DNA of 64,000 nucleotides from AP-15 sp963703855 (GCA_963703855.1 CAVPFW010000022.1:372001-436000); one strand, 5' to 3'; positions 43,694 through 53,973 are shown, numbered from the stretch's first letter. Notes: generated by a model not told the origin, from the letters alone. Numbers and translations: made by a program.

Positions 43694-44758
43694 ATGCTCG
43701 ACCCCAGCACCTGGAGGATGATCGACTGGCCGGCCGACGATCCGCCGATGGTTGTCGTCGTCGTCGATACCGAAGCCGAATTCGACTGGGCGCGGCAGCA
43801 GCCGCGGCGCGCGATGGGGGTGACTTCGGTCAAGCGCCAGGCGCAGACGCTGCCGATTTTCGAGCGCTACGGGGTGCGGCCGACCTTTGTCCTCGACTAC
43901 CCGGTCAGCAGCACGCCCGAGGGGTACGAATTCATCCGCGACCTGCACCGTTCGGGCATCTGCGAGATCGGCGCCCATCTGCAGCCCTGGGACAATCCCC
44001 CCTTCGTCGAGCAGACCACCGACAAAAACTCGTATCCCGGCAACCTGCCGTTCGAGCTCGAGCGCGAGAAGCTGGTCCAACTGACCCGCGCGATCGCCGA
44101 CAACATCGGGATCAGACCGCTCATCTACAAAGCCGGTCGATACGGCGTCGGCCATAGAACCGCGCAGATCCTGGCCGAGCTCGGCTACGAGATCGACGTC
44201 AGCGTCGTTCCCGGCACCGATCTGCGGCGCCGGTTCGGTCCCGACTTTTCGCATTGCGGCGCCCGCCCCTATTGGTTCGGCGCAGACCCGGCGCTGCTGG
44301 AGATCCCGCTGTCGATCGGCTATACGGGCCTGCTCGCGCTGAGCGGCCCGATGGCCTATGCGCTGACCATGAACGACCGGCTGAAGGCGCTGCACGTGCC
44401 GGGCATCCTCGCTCGCCTCGGCCTGGTCGAGCGCATCACCTTGACCCCGGAAGGTATTTCCTTCGCCGAGCAGCGGCGGCTGACCTTGGCTCTGCTGCGC
44501 AAAGGCCACCGCGTCTTCAGTTTCACGTATCACAGCCCCTCGCTGGCGCCGGGCAACACGCCCTATGTGCGCAACGAGACCGAGCTGCGCGGGTTTTTGC
44601 GGCAGATCGAGCAGTATCTCGATTTTTTTACCGGCGAGCTCGGCGGCCGAGCCGCCACGCCGTTCGAAATCAAGGCGCTCGCCGAGCGCTGCTTCCCGGT
44701 GCAGCGCGGCCGCGCCGAAACCGGCGCGCGACGCGAATGTCCGCCGGCCGGCGCGTAG
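43694..44758 (+). CDS. Polysaccharide deacetylase family protein (WalW-like)
   Basis: 354 residues. The NodB-like barrel begins VVVVVDTEAEFDW, with RYGVRPTFVLDYPV, then CEIGAHLQPW (metal-site His) and IYKAGRYGVG. The sequence resembles WalW-type deacetylases of bacterial polysaccharide loci. It is on the + strand, opposite to the rest of the locus. The last 25 residues are Arg/Ala-rich. It probably removes acetyl groups from the exopolysaccharide (inference). Confidence 0.8.
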   Translation: MLDPSTWRMIDWPADDPPMVVVVVDTEAEFDWARQQPRRAMGVTSVKRQAQTLPIFERYGVRPTFVLDYPVSSTPEGYEFIRDLHRSGICEIGAHLQPWDNPPFVEQTTDKNSYPGNLPFELEREKLVQLTRAIADNIGIRPLIYKAGRYGVGHRTAQILAELGYEIDVSVVPGTDLRRRFGPDFSHCGARPYWFGADPALLEIPLSIGYTGLLALSGPMAYALTMNDRLKALHVPGILARLGLVERITLTPEGISFAEQRRLTLALLRKGHRVFSFTYHSPSLAPGNTPYVRNETELRGFLRQIEQYLDFFTGELGGRAATPFEIKALAERCFPVQRGRAETGARRECPPAGA

Positions 44759-44917
44759 CGGCGTGGTTCGCAGGGACCGGCGGGGCGGCGGCCGCGGGCT
44801 GCGGCAACCCCGGCGCATCAGAGGATGCCCCGGCCTGCGCCCGGCGCGCCGCAAGGTGAAGCTCGGGCTGCCTGCCCGGGGGCTCGTCATCGGCAGCGAT
44901 CGACGGCGCCCGGACGC

Positions 44918-46559
44918 CTAGCGCGCCGGGTCGGGCGGGCGGGCGCGGGTGTCGTTCTCCTGGCTCAGCCGGTCGAGGTATCGGGGCAACGGCCGGGCAG
45001 CCCGCAGAAAGCGTTCGAGCTGGTCCTGGGCGCGCTCGGCAGGATCGTCCATGCTCGCCGAAACCGCGACAAAGGCGGCCACGGGGGCGCGGCGCAGCAG
45101 CACCGCGCGCGCCTGCAGCAGCTTGGTCCACAACAGCCCGGAGGCGATTTTCCCGTCGACGACAAAGAACGACCAAACCAGCCGTCGATAAGGCCCGCGG
45201 ACGATCTGGGTGCTGGTCACCTGCACCTTCTCGCCATCCACGGATATCTCGGCCGGTTCCTGCTCCGCCACCCTCCAGGCGAGGTCGTCGGCGATCCGAT
45301 TGTCGGTGTTGGTCAGCGCGTTGCCGACCGGATGCAGGCGATAGAGGGCGAGATAGCGAATGACGACGCCGGCGCCTGGTTGCTCGAAGCCCTGCAGAAA
45401 TTCGCGGTCGGCGCCGTGCACCACCGGGTGCCAGCCCACGTCGGAACCGACGACGCTCCGCCACGGCGGACCGATCCCCGGGGGGCCGGCCGGCGGCAAA
45501 GCCGCGGCGCTGAATTGGCTGTCGAGCCGGGCGGCGTAGGCCGGGCCGGCCACGGCGAGCAGAACGGCAGCGGGAACCGCCAGGGCGAACCGCCACGGTG
45601 ACGGGGCCGCTGCCGGCGCAGCGCGCAAGGGGCGCTGCCGCTCGCCTTTCTCGACAAAGGCCATGCCGATCGCGATCAGCAGCAGGATCACCAGCGAGAA
45701 GAAAATCCAGCCGTAGAGAATATGGTCGGCTTCGACCGCCGCGGCGCTGCCTTCGAGGTGCGCCAACAAAATGATGCCCAGGGCGCGCATCCCGTTGGCG
45801 GCGATCGGGACGGAGACCGACAGCGCGATGAAGAGGGCGCGCCGGACCAGGCTGCGGTACATGACCACGGCAAAGAAGCAGCCGAACACGCTCGACGCGA
45901 TCAGAAAGCGCAGGCCGGCGCAGGCCTCGGCAATTTCAAAGCCGCCCTCCGGTATCTCGATCATGAAGCCGTCGGAAAAGACCGGGATGTGCAGCGTGTG
46001 CAATCCGGCGACGACGATGTCGGCGGTGATCTTCTGCAAGGTCGGGACGAGGAAGGCGCCGCTCGGCACCAGAAAGAACAGGAACAGCATCGGGGCCAGC
46101 AGCAGCCGAAACACGGCCGGGCCGATGGTCACGAGCAGGACGATCTCGAACATCGCCACGACCGCGAGCTGGCGCGCCTCGTTGATGTCGAGAACCGCGG
46201 CGACGAGCCAGACCGCCGACAGCAGCGGCATCAGCACCAGCGGCCAGAACGCCGGGACCGGCGATGCCGAGGCGATCGCCGCTCGTCGCTCCCAAAGCAG
46301 AAATCCGATCAGCGGAAGGATCAGGAAGCAGTGATTGTAGGCGGTCGAATTCGAGCCACACCCGCACCGCCGCGGCCACGTCATGGCGGAAGGCGAACCC
46401 GAAGACGAGGCTCGCCATCGCGATCAGGCCCACCGCGGCCCGCCAGCCGTAAGCCGATGATGAAGCTTCGCCGAGCGCCCGCTCGTCGGGGGCGGCGGGA
46501 AGAACTGTCGGCGGCCTCGCCCGGTCGTGCAGCGAAGCCGGCCTCGGCGAAAGATCCAT
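44918..46559 (-). CDS. xrtA: Exosortase A fused to EpsI-like domain, apparent frameshift near 46350
   Basis: The ATG at 46557-46559 overlaps the FemAB stop region. Frame one gives MDLSPRPASL and TM1; frame two resumes at STAYNHCFLILPLIGFLLWERR. Removing one T from GAATTCGA near 46350 joins them as VRVWLESTAYNHC, the usual exosortase opening, giving 546 residues. Catalytic residues are Cys in AEACAGLRFL, Arg in ANGMRALG and His in EADHILYGW. The last 220 residues are the EpsI (DUF3485) domain, periplasmic. The enzyme sorts PEP-CTERM proteins in the inner membrane. It sits at the 3' end of the operon. Confidence 0.85.
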
Positions 46560-46561
46560 GT

Positions 46562-47608
46562 TCAACCGATCCCCTTGACGATCGACGGGCCGAGCCGATT
46601 GGCCAGCGCCAGCGGCAGTTTTTTCCAGGCGGCGACGAGCAGCCGCAGCTTAGGATTTAGCGGGTTCAGATCGGGCATCGAGCGGCCGGGCGCCAACCGG
46701 AACTGATAGATCAGAGGGGTCGGCTCGAACCCCCAATTGCGTTTGAACGCATAGGCCCCGGTGCCGATCTTGCTGCGCCCGAAATCAAACACGCGGCAGC
46801 CCCGTTCGCACGCCCTGCGCATCACCTCCCAGTACATGAAGTCATTGGCCGCAAGGCTTCGCGCCGCCTCTGCGCCGCCGCCATAAAACGGCAGAACCTC
46901 GTCCCGGAAATAAAAATTGAGCACCGACGCCACCGCTTTACCTTCGGCTGTTATCGTGACGATGTCGGAGCAGGCTGGGAATTCTTCAGTCAGGATACGG
47001 AAATACGACTTGGCGAATACCGGGGTCCCGAGATTGTGGACGCTTTCGGCATAGATGCGATGCAGCCGGTCGACCTCGCCATCGATTTCCGACCGCAGCC
47101 CGTGCTGGACGCCCTTGCGGATCATCGCGCGCTGCTTGCGCGGCACCGCCTTCAGATTGGCTGCGACCGAGGGGTCGATCGGTTTGCGGAAGGTGGCGTA
47201 GAGACCGGTTTTCCGCGGCCAGTCGGCGCGGCTCTCCGAGAAGCTGCGCAGCTCCAGCACCGGCACTCCGATCGAATCCATCAGCTCCGCGGCCTTGCTT
47301 TCAAGCGCCCGCAGGCTCTCGCCGTCCACGGCGACCGGGCCGCCGTAGACACCGAACGCGTTCGATACCAGGGAGGAGCCGAACAGCGCCGATCTGACGT
47401 GGGTCAGCGGCAGCACTCCGGTCACGACCCCGGCGCGCTCGGCCAGCAGATAGTGGGTGCGATGGCCAAAGGCGCGCTCGATGACCCGCCGCCACGACGA
47501 CAGGTGAAAGAACGTCCCGCCTGCGCAGGCGCGGACGAAATCGTCCCAGCGCCCGGCGTCATCGGCCCGGAACGGTCTCACCCCGAGGGCGACCGGCGAT
47601 CCGTCCAT
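46562..47608 (-). CDS. FemAB family protein, XrtA/PEP-CTERM system-associated
   Basis: 348 residues from the ATG at 47606-47608, overlapping the end of the deacetylase gene. A GNAT-fold peptidoglycan-bridge-type acyltransferase with FFHLSSWRRVIERAFGH, MIRKGVQHGL, and FDFGRSKIGTGAYAFKRNWG. This matches the FemAB-like protein conserved in exosortase A loci. The acyl acceptor is unknown. Confidence 0.87.
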   Translation of the reverse strand: MDGSPVALGVRPFRADDAGRWDDFVRACAGGTFFHLSSWRRVIERAFGHRTHYLLAERAGVVTGVLPLTHVRSALFGSSLVSNAFGVYGGPVAVDGESLRALESKAAELMDSIGVPVLELRSFSESRADWPRKTGLYATFRKPIDPSVAANLKAVPRKQRAMIRKGVQHGLRSEIDGEVDRLHRIYAESVHNLGTPVFAKSYFRILTEEFPACSDIVTITAEGKAVASVLNFYFRDEVLPFYGGGAEAARSLAANDFMYWEVMRRACERGCRVFDFGRSKIGTGAYAFKRNWGFEPTPLIYQFRLAPGRSMPDLNPLNPKLRLLVAAWKKLPLALANRLGPSIVKGIG

Positions 47609-48576
47609 GCGGTGATCAGCGGATAAGGCTGCGACCCCTCGGTCAGAAACAGCCGGTCCATGCGCGTCCAGGCGAAGTTGCGCAGCAGACGCCGCAGCCG
47701 CGTCTCGGTGCGGCCGAGATTGAGATAATGGCGCAACCGCGAGCGCAACGGCGCCTGCCGTTGCCGCGGCTGGCCGGGATCGATCTCCCACGGATGAAGA
47801 TAGAAGATGGCGGGCTGGCCGTCGACGCGGCCCGCCCGGGCCAGCAGCCACCGGGTCAGCGGGTAGGGAAACAGGCGGAAATAGCCCCCGCCCGACGCCG
47901 GAACATCGAGCCCGAGCACGCGCACCGTGGTCAACGGGATCTCGATCATGCCGGGACAGGGCGCGAAGGCGGCGCGCGGCGCATCGGGGCTGCCGTAGAG
48001 GTCGTGCCTGACCGGGTAGACGCTCGAGCTGTATTCGTAGCCCTCGTCAGCCAGGATCGCATGCGCCCACAGGGTGCCGCGGCCGATTGAAAAGGTCGGG
48101 GCGCGATAGCCGCGCACGGCGACGCCGCCGGCATCCTCGAGGATATGCTTGGCCTCGCGCACATCGGCGCGAAACGCGGCCGGCGACTGGCGATCGACCC
48201 GGCGATGATCGGTCCCGTGGCTCGCCAGCTCGTGGCCCTCGGCGACGATGCGCCGCGCCAGAAGCGGGTGCCGCCGGGCGATGCACCCCAAGGTAAAAAA
48301 GGTCGCCTGAACCCCGGCCTCGCCCAGGATGTCGAGCAGGCGACCGGTGTTGCGGTCGACCCGCGGCGGCAGCCGGTCCCAATCCCGGCGATCGATCGTG
48401 GTGGCAAAGGCCTCGACTTGGAAATAATCCTCGACATCGATCGTCAGGGCGCCGAGCGCAGCCGAGCGCGCGGCCGAAGGCCTAGCGGCGTCCGCGTCCG
48501 CGGCCGCGACCGGGGAGCCCTCCGCGCCCGGCGCGGTCGGCACAAAGCGCCGGATCGGCTCGGCTGTCGTGCTCAA
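47578..48576 (-). CDS. XrtA system polysaccharide deacetylase
   Basis: 332 residues. After a 40-residue Ala/Pro-rich lead the NodB domain reads LTIDVEDYFQVEAF (catalytic Asp pair), then FFTLGCIARRHP, GHELASHGTDH (metal His) and VRGYRAPTFSIG. The C-terminal PAIFYLHPWEIDPGQPR is typical of the locus-specific deacetylase. The 3' end overlaps the FemAB start by 31 bases and the 5' end overlaps the ATPase stop by 4 bases. Confidence 0.9.
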   Translation of the reverse strand: MSTTAEPIRRFVPTAPGAEGSPVAAADADAARPSAARSAALGALTIDVEDYFQVEAFATTIDRRDWDRLPPRVDRNTGRLLDILGEAGVQATFFTLGCIARRHPLLARRIVAEGHELASHGTDHRRVDRQSPAAFRADVREAKHILEDAGGVAVRGYRAPTFSIGRGTLWAHAILADEGYEYSSSVYPVRHDLYGSPDAPRAAFAPCPGMIEIPLTTVRVLGLDVPASGGGYFRLFPYPLTRWLLARAGRVDGQPAIFYLHPWEIDPGQPRQRQAPLRSRLRHYLNLGRTETRLRRLLRNFAWTRMDRLFLTEGSQPYPLITAWTDRRSPSG

Positions 48577-49565
48577 TTCCGTTCACCCTGAAAATAATGG
48601 GCCGCAATCTCGATCGCCCGCCGGATCAGGCGCTCGTGCTTGTCCACGCTCTTTTCGAGAACCGCGAGGCGGTCGCCGACGCCGGGCAGAGCCGCGCCGA
48701 GCGCGCCCCTGCCGTTCTCGCCGGGGCCGGCGGCGGGCTGCGTGGTGACGAGGGCAATCTCCTCGCGCAGATCGGTGGCGACTTTCTCGACCGCAGTCGC
48801 CGACAGAGTATGGAGCTGCTCCAGAAATCCGTAGAGGAGCAGCCGCGAGCACAAGGTGTTGATCCGCCGCGGAACGCCCTCGGTGTGCTGATAGATCAGC
48901 GGAAACGAGGAATTGGTGAACTGCGGGTCGCCCTTCCAATCGGCCCGGCGCAGCCGGTGCTCGATATAGGCCTTGGTCTCGGTCTCGTTCAACGGGCCGA
49001 GATGATAGGCCGCGGTCACGCGCTGGCGCAGCTGTTCCAGCCCCGGGCTGCCCAGGACCACCCGGAACTGCGGTTGGCCGAGCAGAAAGCTTTGCAATGC
49101 CATGGTCTTGTCGACGACGATGTTGGACAGCATGCGAAGCTCTTCGAGGGCCTCGAACGACAAATTCTGCGCCTCGTCGACGATCAGCAGGGCGCGCTTG
49201 CCGCTGCGGTGCTGGGCCAGCACGAAATCGCTGATCCGCTGCAGCAGCGACCCTTTGGCCAGCCCCTCCTTGGCAATGCCGAAGCCGCCGGCGACCATGT
49301 GGAGGAGATCGTCGCCGCCGAGCTGGCTGGTCACGATCTTGGCGGTGATAAAGCTGTTCTCGTTGATCGTCGCCAGCAGGTTGTCGACGAGAATGGTTTT
49401 TCCCGCCCCGACCTCGCCGGTGATGATGATGAACCCTTCGGCATGATGCAGGCCGTAAACCATATAGGCCATCGCCTGGCGATGCACGGTGCTCTCGTAA
49501 AAGAAACGCGCATCGGGGGTCAGCTGAAACGGCCGGGTGGTGAGCCCATAGAAGTCGGCGTACAT
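48573..49565 (-). CDS. XrtA/PEP-CTERM system-associated AAA ATPase (ExeA-like)
   Basis: 330 residues. It starts MYADFYGLTTRPFQLTPDA, the ExeA-family opening. Walker A is GEVGAGKT at 50-57, and Walker B ALLIVDEAQNLS near 126. The arginine-containing C-terminal part (GVPRRINTLCSRLLLYG) fits AAA_22 ATPases, with a 60-residue tail. It may drive export or assembly steps of the exopolysaccharide system. Operon member, four bases after the outer-membrane gene. Confidence 0.9.
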   Translation of the reverse strand: MYADFYGLTTRPFQLTPDARFFYESTVHRQAMAYMVYGLHHAEGFIIITGEVGAGKTILVDNLLATINENSFITAKIVTSQLGGDDLLHMVAGGFGIAKEGLAKGSLLQRISDFVLAQHRSGKRALLIVDEAQNLSFEALEELRMLSNIVVDKTMALQSFLLGQPQFRVVLGSPGLEQLRQRVTAAYHLGPLNETETKAYIEHRLRRADWKGDPQFTNSSFPLIYQHTEGVPRRINTLCSRLLLYGFLEQLHTLSATAVEKVATDLREEIALVTTQPAAGPGENGRGALGAALPGVGDRLAVLEKSVDKHERLIRRAIEIAAHYFQGERN

Positions 49566-49569
49566 TGTC

Positions 49570-51396
49570 TCAGAACGCCCTGGTCAGCAGAAACTGCAGC
49601 GTATTGACCAGAATATCGCCGCTGCGCCCGGTTACGACCGCCCCGCCGTTGGGCTGGTACGAAAAAGTGTAGAGGACCGAGCCGGTCAGGGCTCGGCTCA
49701 ACAGATAGTTGACGCCGACATTGGCGGTCAATGCGCTGATGCTGCTGACCGGCGTGACCGAGGCTACCGAGACCGCATTGGCCGTGTTGGCGTAGCCGAA
49801 GGAGGCGGTGCCGTTGAGGTCGGGCCGGATGTCGCGGGTCCACGAAAGCAGCGCCCCGAGGCTTTTGGTCGGCGCGGTTATCGGCGGCGTCAAGGAGGCC
49901 TGACTGATGTAATAGCCGTAGATCGAATAGCTGTTGGGCCCGATCGTGTCGGTGATTTGACCGCTGAACACGTGCTCGCGGTAGACATTGTTGGTCAATC
50001 CCAGCCCCGGATTGTAGAAGGCCGTGGGCAGGCCCGAATACTGGTCGACGATCGAGCCGTTGGGGCTCAAGGTCGAGTTCGACAGCGCGGTTTGCAGATA
50101 CTGTGCGGGAGAGCTGATCCCCTGCGCCAGGTTGGCCGACGCGGTAATGGTCGGAGTGATCTGATAAAGGGCGGATCCGGTAAAGCCGTAAACCCCCTGC
50201 TGGACTCCGTATTCGAGGCTGACATAGCCGTAATTGGCGGCGAGCCCGAGCCGCCCGCCGACGAGCCAGGTAGGGCCGGCGAACGTCGCTGCCGGGGAAA
50301 AGGGATATTGGAGGTTCTGGTACCCGATCCGTCCCAATGCCGCGATGTCCGGCGTTATCCGGTATTCGACATCGTCATACGAGCTGAACTGTGAATTGCG
50401 GCTGGTCGAGCTCGAGTTGAAGTTCTGCGCGTCGATGGTCAGCTTCGACAGCCCCCGCTCGAAGTTCTGCCCGGTCGCGGCGGTAAAGGTGCCCTCGTTC
50501 AAGATGCCGCTGCCAAGGTTGGTCAACGCCGGCGACAGGGTCGGCGAAGACGACAGCGTGTTGCCGCCGAAATTGGTCGAGCCGAAGCGGTAGCGCAGCT
50601 CGGTGTCGACCATGCCGTCGAATGATTGCCGCAGATAGGGCGAGACCGTATTGGCGTAGATCTGCGTCTGCTGGGTGCGCGGCAGCAGGCTCGGATTGGT
50701 AAAGCCGATCCCGGGCAGCGCCGAGCCTTGGGTGATGATGCTTTGAAGGTCGACGAACAGCCGGTCGGGGGCGACGGTCGCGGTGCCGGTGGCATAGAGA
50801 TTGGCGATAATCTGGTCCAAGTTGCGCGTCGGGACGTAGGCGTCGCCCTCCACCTGAGCGCTCAGCACGCCGGTGAGCCGCGGCGTATCGGCGGAGATCG
50901 ACACCCCAGGGATCAGCCTCGTTTCCGCCGCCGCGGTCCGATCGACAGATGTGTAGTTGACGTTGTCGATCAGGCGTTCGCCGATCGACGCGGTCGGCTG
51001 GATCAGGATCGCCGGGGCGTTGGGGTCGTATGCCTGAAGCGTGGTGATCCCGGCGCCGGGGAGCGGCAGAGCGAGCGAATAGGGGGGCTGCTCGGGCGCC
51101 GCCGCCGGAGTGATGCCGTAGGGCAGCGAATTGGGTGGTGCGAGCGGGTTGGGAAGACCAAACGGGCCCGACGGCACCGGCGGAAGAATATCCGGCGGGG
51201 TGCCGGTCGGAGGCGCTTCGGTCACGGGTTGGGCCGCGGCCGGAACCGCTCGCGCCGCGCCGGCAACGACGAGCAGCAGCACGGTCAACCCGAAATGCCG
51301 TTTCCCAAACAGCCCGCCGCCTGTCCGAAACAGCGCGCCTGCGGGGCCCCTAGGCCGGCGCCGGCTGATCCGAGCGCAGCTCATCGCCCTCGCCAC
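49570..51396 (-). CDS. PEP-CTERM/EPS system-associated outer-membrane beta-barrel protein
   Basis: 608 residues. A signal peptide is present near residue 35 (GLTVLLLVVAGAARAVPAAA), then a Pro-rich linker. A long beta-barrel follows, ending in NTLQFLLTRAF with a C-terminal Phe, as outer-membrane proteins need. SIGERLIDNVNY and LIPGVSISADTPRL resemble the TIGR03016-type protein of exosortase A loci. The start codon at 51394-51396 lies inside the end of the kinase gene (47-base overlap); a later start is possible. Confidence 0.85.
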   Translation of the reverse strand: MARAMSCARISRRRPRGPAGALFRTGGGLFGKRHFGLTVLLLVVAGAARAVPAAAQPVTEAPPTGTPPDILPPVPSGPFGLPNPLAPPNSLPYGITPAAAPEQPPYSLALPLPGAGITTLQAYDPNAPAILIQPTASIGERLIDNVNYTSVDRTAAAETRLIPGVSISADTPRLTGVLSAQVEGDAYVPTRNLDQIIANLYATGTATVAPDRLFVDLQSIITQGSALPGIGFTNPSLLPRTQQTQIYANTVSPYLRQSFDGMVDTELRYRFGSTNFGGNTLSSSPTLSPALTNLGSGILNEGTFTAATGQNFERGLSKLTIDAQNFNSSSTSRNSQFSSYDDVEYRITPDIAALGRIGYQNLQYPFSPAATFAGPTWLVGGRLGLAANYGYVSLEYGVQQGVYGFTGSALYQITPTITASANLAQGISSPAQYLQTALSNSTLSPNGSIVDQYSGLPTAFYNPGLGLTNNVYREHVFSGQITDTIGPNSYSIYGYYISQASLTPPITAPTKSLGALLSWTRDIRPDLNGTASFGYANTANAVSVASVTPVSSISALTANVGVNYLLSRALTGSVLYTFSYQPNGGAVVTGRSGDILVNTLQFLLTRAF

Positions 51397-52273
51397 TGGG
51401 ATAGTGATAACCGTAGCCGTAGGAGCCGAAATGGGCGCTCGCCAACTCGCTTTTGTTCAGCAGCAGGCTGATGCGAGGGCACGAGCTGAGCATGCTGAGC
51501 CCGGCTTCGATCTCATCCTGCTGGGTGCGGTGCGCCTCGACGACGAAGACGATCTGGCCGACCAGCGGAGCCAGCGCCGCAGCGTCGCTGCTCGCCATGC
51601 AGGGCGGGGTATCGAGGATGATGAAGCGATCGGGAAAGCGCCGCGTCAGCTCGGCCATCAGCGCGCCCATCCGACTGCTCGAGAACAGTTCCGGCACCTG
51701 CGGCCCGCCGCGGCCCGCCGGGAGCAGCAGGAGGTTGGGAATGTTGGTGCGGACGAGCACGTCATTCAGATCGAGATCGCCCGCCAGCACGTTGACGATC
51801 CCGGTTTCGCCGGGGATCGCCAGGATAGTGCGCAGCGCCGAGTGCTGGGTGTCGACGTCGACGAGCAACGCCTTGACATCCCGTTCCGAGGCGAAGGCGA
51901 GGGCGAGATTGAGCGAGATAAAGGTCTTGCCCTCTCCGGGACGCGCGCTGGTGACCATGATCAGTCGGCTTTGGCGCTGATCGCCGACCCCGGCGGTCGG
52001 CGACCACGCGGCCATCAGGTTGCGCTTGACCAGGCGGAACTCCTCGACGGTGCGCGACCGCTCCGAAGACGGGATCGTGATCCCGTAGCTGGCGAGCTGG
52101 CCGCGGTCGAGCACCAGCTCCGGACCGGCGCCGGGCGCCGCTTCCGGCAACTCCGGCTGGCGTTGCGCCGGCTGGGCGGCGCGCGCGACCGCCGGCGGCC
52201 GCGCGGCCTCGGCCGCTTCGCGCTGGCGCAGCAGCGCTGCTGCGCGTTCGATCAAGCCAATCGATTCTGCCAT
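51350..52273 (-). CDS. XrtA-associated tyrosine autokinase (BY-kinase)
   Basis: 307 residues. Walker A is TSARPGEGKTFISLNLA around 108-124, Walker A' is ALLVDVDTQHS, and Walker B FIILDTPPCM. The C-terminus has a Tyr cluster (FGSYGYGYHYPS), the autophosphorylation region. It regulates polymer length with the membrane chain-length protein encoded just upstream. The start overlaps the chain-length stop. Confidence 0.92.
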   Translation of the reverse strand: MAESIGLIERAAALLRQREAAEAARPPAVARAAQPAQRQPELPEAAPGAGPELVLDRGQLASYGITIPSSERSRTVEEFRLVKRNLMAAWSPTAGVGDQRQSRLIMVTSARPGEGKTFISLNLALAFASERDVKALLVDVDTQHSALRTILAIPGETGIVNVLAGDLDLNDVLVRTNIPNLLLLPAGRGGPQVPELFSSSRMGALMAELTRRFPDRFIILDTPPCMASSDAAALAPLVGQIVFVVEAHRTQQDEIEAGLSMLSSCPRISLLLNKSELASAHFGSYGYGYHYPSGEGDELRSDQPAPA

Positions 52274-53853
52274 CAGGACACGCCCACCGAATGGAGGCCG
52301 AAGCTGACCGCCAGCAACGTGCCGTACACCGCAATCAGGACGACGGCGCTGGCGCAGACCCCGGCCAGCTGCATCGTCGCCTGCCGCCGCGCGGCGCCGA
52401 GCGAGAGCCGGGTCACGGTTCCCAGGATCGGGACGCCGAGATTGCGCAGTTGCGCGATCGTCGCGAAAGAGCGGTCGAGCTGCGTCATCGCCAGCGGCGC
52501 GCCAAGACCGGCGCCGATCCCGAGCAGCAGCACCACCGAGACGAGCAGCGGCCGATTGGGGGCCACCGGGACCAGCGGCACCTGCGGCGGATCGACGATG
52601 CGGAACTGGATCTTTTCGGTCTTGGTGTCGGCGGCGTTGGCAATCTGGGTGGCTTCGCGCCGCGACACCAGCTCCTGATAATTTTTCTTCAGCACGTCGT
52701 AATCACGGTCGAGATCCTGCACCTGGGTCAAAATACCCGGCGCCGATTGCGCAATCCTTGCGATGCGGTCGTGCTCGGTCTCCGCCTCGGCGAGACGCCG
52801 TTGCGCCGATGCGACGGCGCCTTCGGCATCGACGAGCTTGACCTTGAGCTGATCGTAGACCGCGTTGGCGATCTGCGTCTTGCCGCTGCCGGCGCCGGTC
52901 CCGCCGCCGGAGCCGGAGCGCTTCATTTCGGCCTGGATCTGCGTGATCGCCTGCCGCGAGGCGATCACGTCGGGATACTGGTCGGTGTATTTCAAGCGCA
53001 AGGTGTCGAGGTTCTTGCGCAGCTCGTCGAGCCGCGCCTCGTCGGGGCTCGCCGCCCGACCGCCGGTGACGACCACCTGCGGCGCGCGATCGACGGTCAG
53101 CATCGCCGGCACCGGCGCGATCTCCTTTTTCAGCGAATCGCGTTTGATGATCGCATCTTCGAGCTCGCCCTTCGCTTGGCCGACGGCATTGCGCGCCTGA
53201 TCGACCCGGTTGCCGCTGTCCTGCCCGGTCGCGGTCGCGTCGGGGGCTCGGTTGGAGACGATGTCGGGATAGCGCCGCGCCAAATCCGCCCGCCGCTTTT
53301 CGGCGGCGCGCAATTGGTCGCGATAGGAGGCGATCTCCTCGTCGAGAAAGCGCTGCGCGCTGTCCATCTCGGAGCGGCTGCTGCCCGCAGTCTTTTCGGC
53401 GAAGATCGTCAGCAGCGACTGCACCACGTTCTTCGCCGCCTGAGGATCGGGGTTGCGATAGGAGATGGTCATCAGGTTGGTGGTGATCGGCCTGACCTCG
53501 ACATCCGCCGCCAGCTGTCCGAACAGGGCTTCCTTCTGCGCGGGCGTGGTGATCCCGATGTCGAGATCGGTCAGTCGCACCAGCTGCTCGAGATTGGGCC
53601 GGCTCAGCAAGGTGCGCTGCAGAAAGTCGAGGTGGCGGGTAGGGTCGGTGTCCGCCGCCAACCCGCGCAGCAGCGGGGTCAGCAGCGGATCGGCGTTGAG
53701 ATAGACGCGCGCCGAGGATTCGTACTTTGTCGGGATAAAGGCGATGGCGATCCAGCCGGCGGTGCAGACCAGCCAGGCCAAACCGACCGCGAGCCATCTT
53801 TGGCGCCACAGCGCGTGCAGGATCGGCTGGGCCTGCGCCCGTATCGAATTCAT
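52273..53853 (-). CDS. XrtA system polysaccharide chain length determinant (Wzz-like)
   Basis: 526 residues from the ATG at 53851-53853 with GTGGAG upstream. TM1 is WLVCTAGWIAIAFIP and TM2 is LLVSVVLLLGIGAGLGA; between lies a long periplasmic coiled-coil region (residues about 150-420). The Pro-rich VDPPQVPLVPVAPNRP before TM2 is the usual Wzz motif. A further hydrophobic segment ends the protein. It pairs with the tyrosine kinase downstream. Confidence 0.92.
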   Translation of the reverse strand: MNSIRAQAQPILHALWRQRWLAVGLAWLVCTAGWIAIAFIPTKYESSARVYLNADPLLTPLLRGLAADTDPTRHLDFLQRTLLSRPNLEQLVRLTDLDIGITTPAQKEALFGQLAADVEVRPITTNLMTISYRNPDPQAAKNVVQSLLTIFAEKTAGSSRSEMDSAQRFLDEEIASYRDQLRAAEKRRADLARRYPDIVSNRAPDATATGQDSGNRVDQARNAVGQAKGELEDAIIKRDSLKKEIAPVPAMLTVDRAPQVVVTGGRAASPDEARLDELRKNLDTLRLKYTDQYPDVIASRQAITQIQAEMKRSGSGGGTGAGSGKTQIANAVYDQLKVKLVDAEGAVASAQRRLAEAETEHDRIARIAQSAPGILTQVQDLDRDYDVLKKNYQELVSRREATQIANAADTKTEKIQFRIVDPPQVPLVPVAPNRPLLVSVVLLLGIGAGLGAPLAMTQLDRSFATIAQLRNLGVPILGTVTRLSLGAARRQATMQLAGVCASAVVLIAVYGTLLAVSFGLHSVGVS

Positions 53854-53973
53854 GAACGGCTCCACTCGGACGGATGGGACGCACCGACCGCCGCCGCATC
53901 GATCGCCGGCCGGCCGGCCGGCTGCGATCGACCTGCCGCGCGACGGCCGCCGCTGCCGATGTCGTCGGGCATC

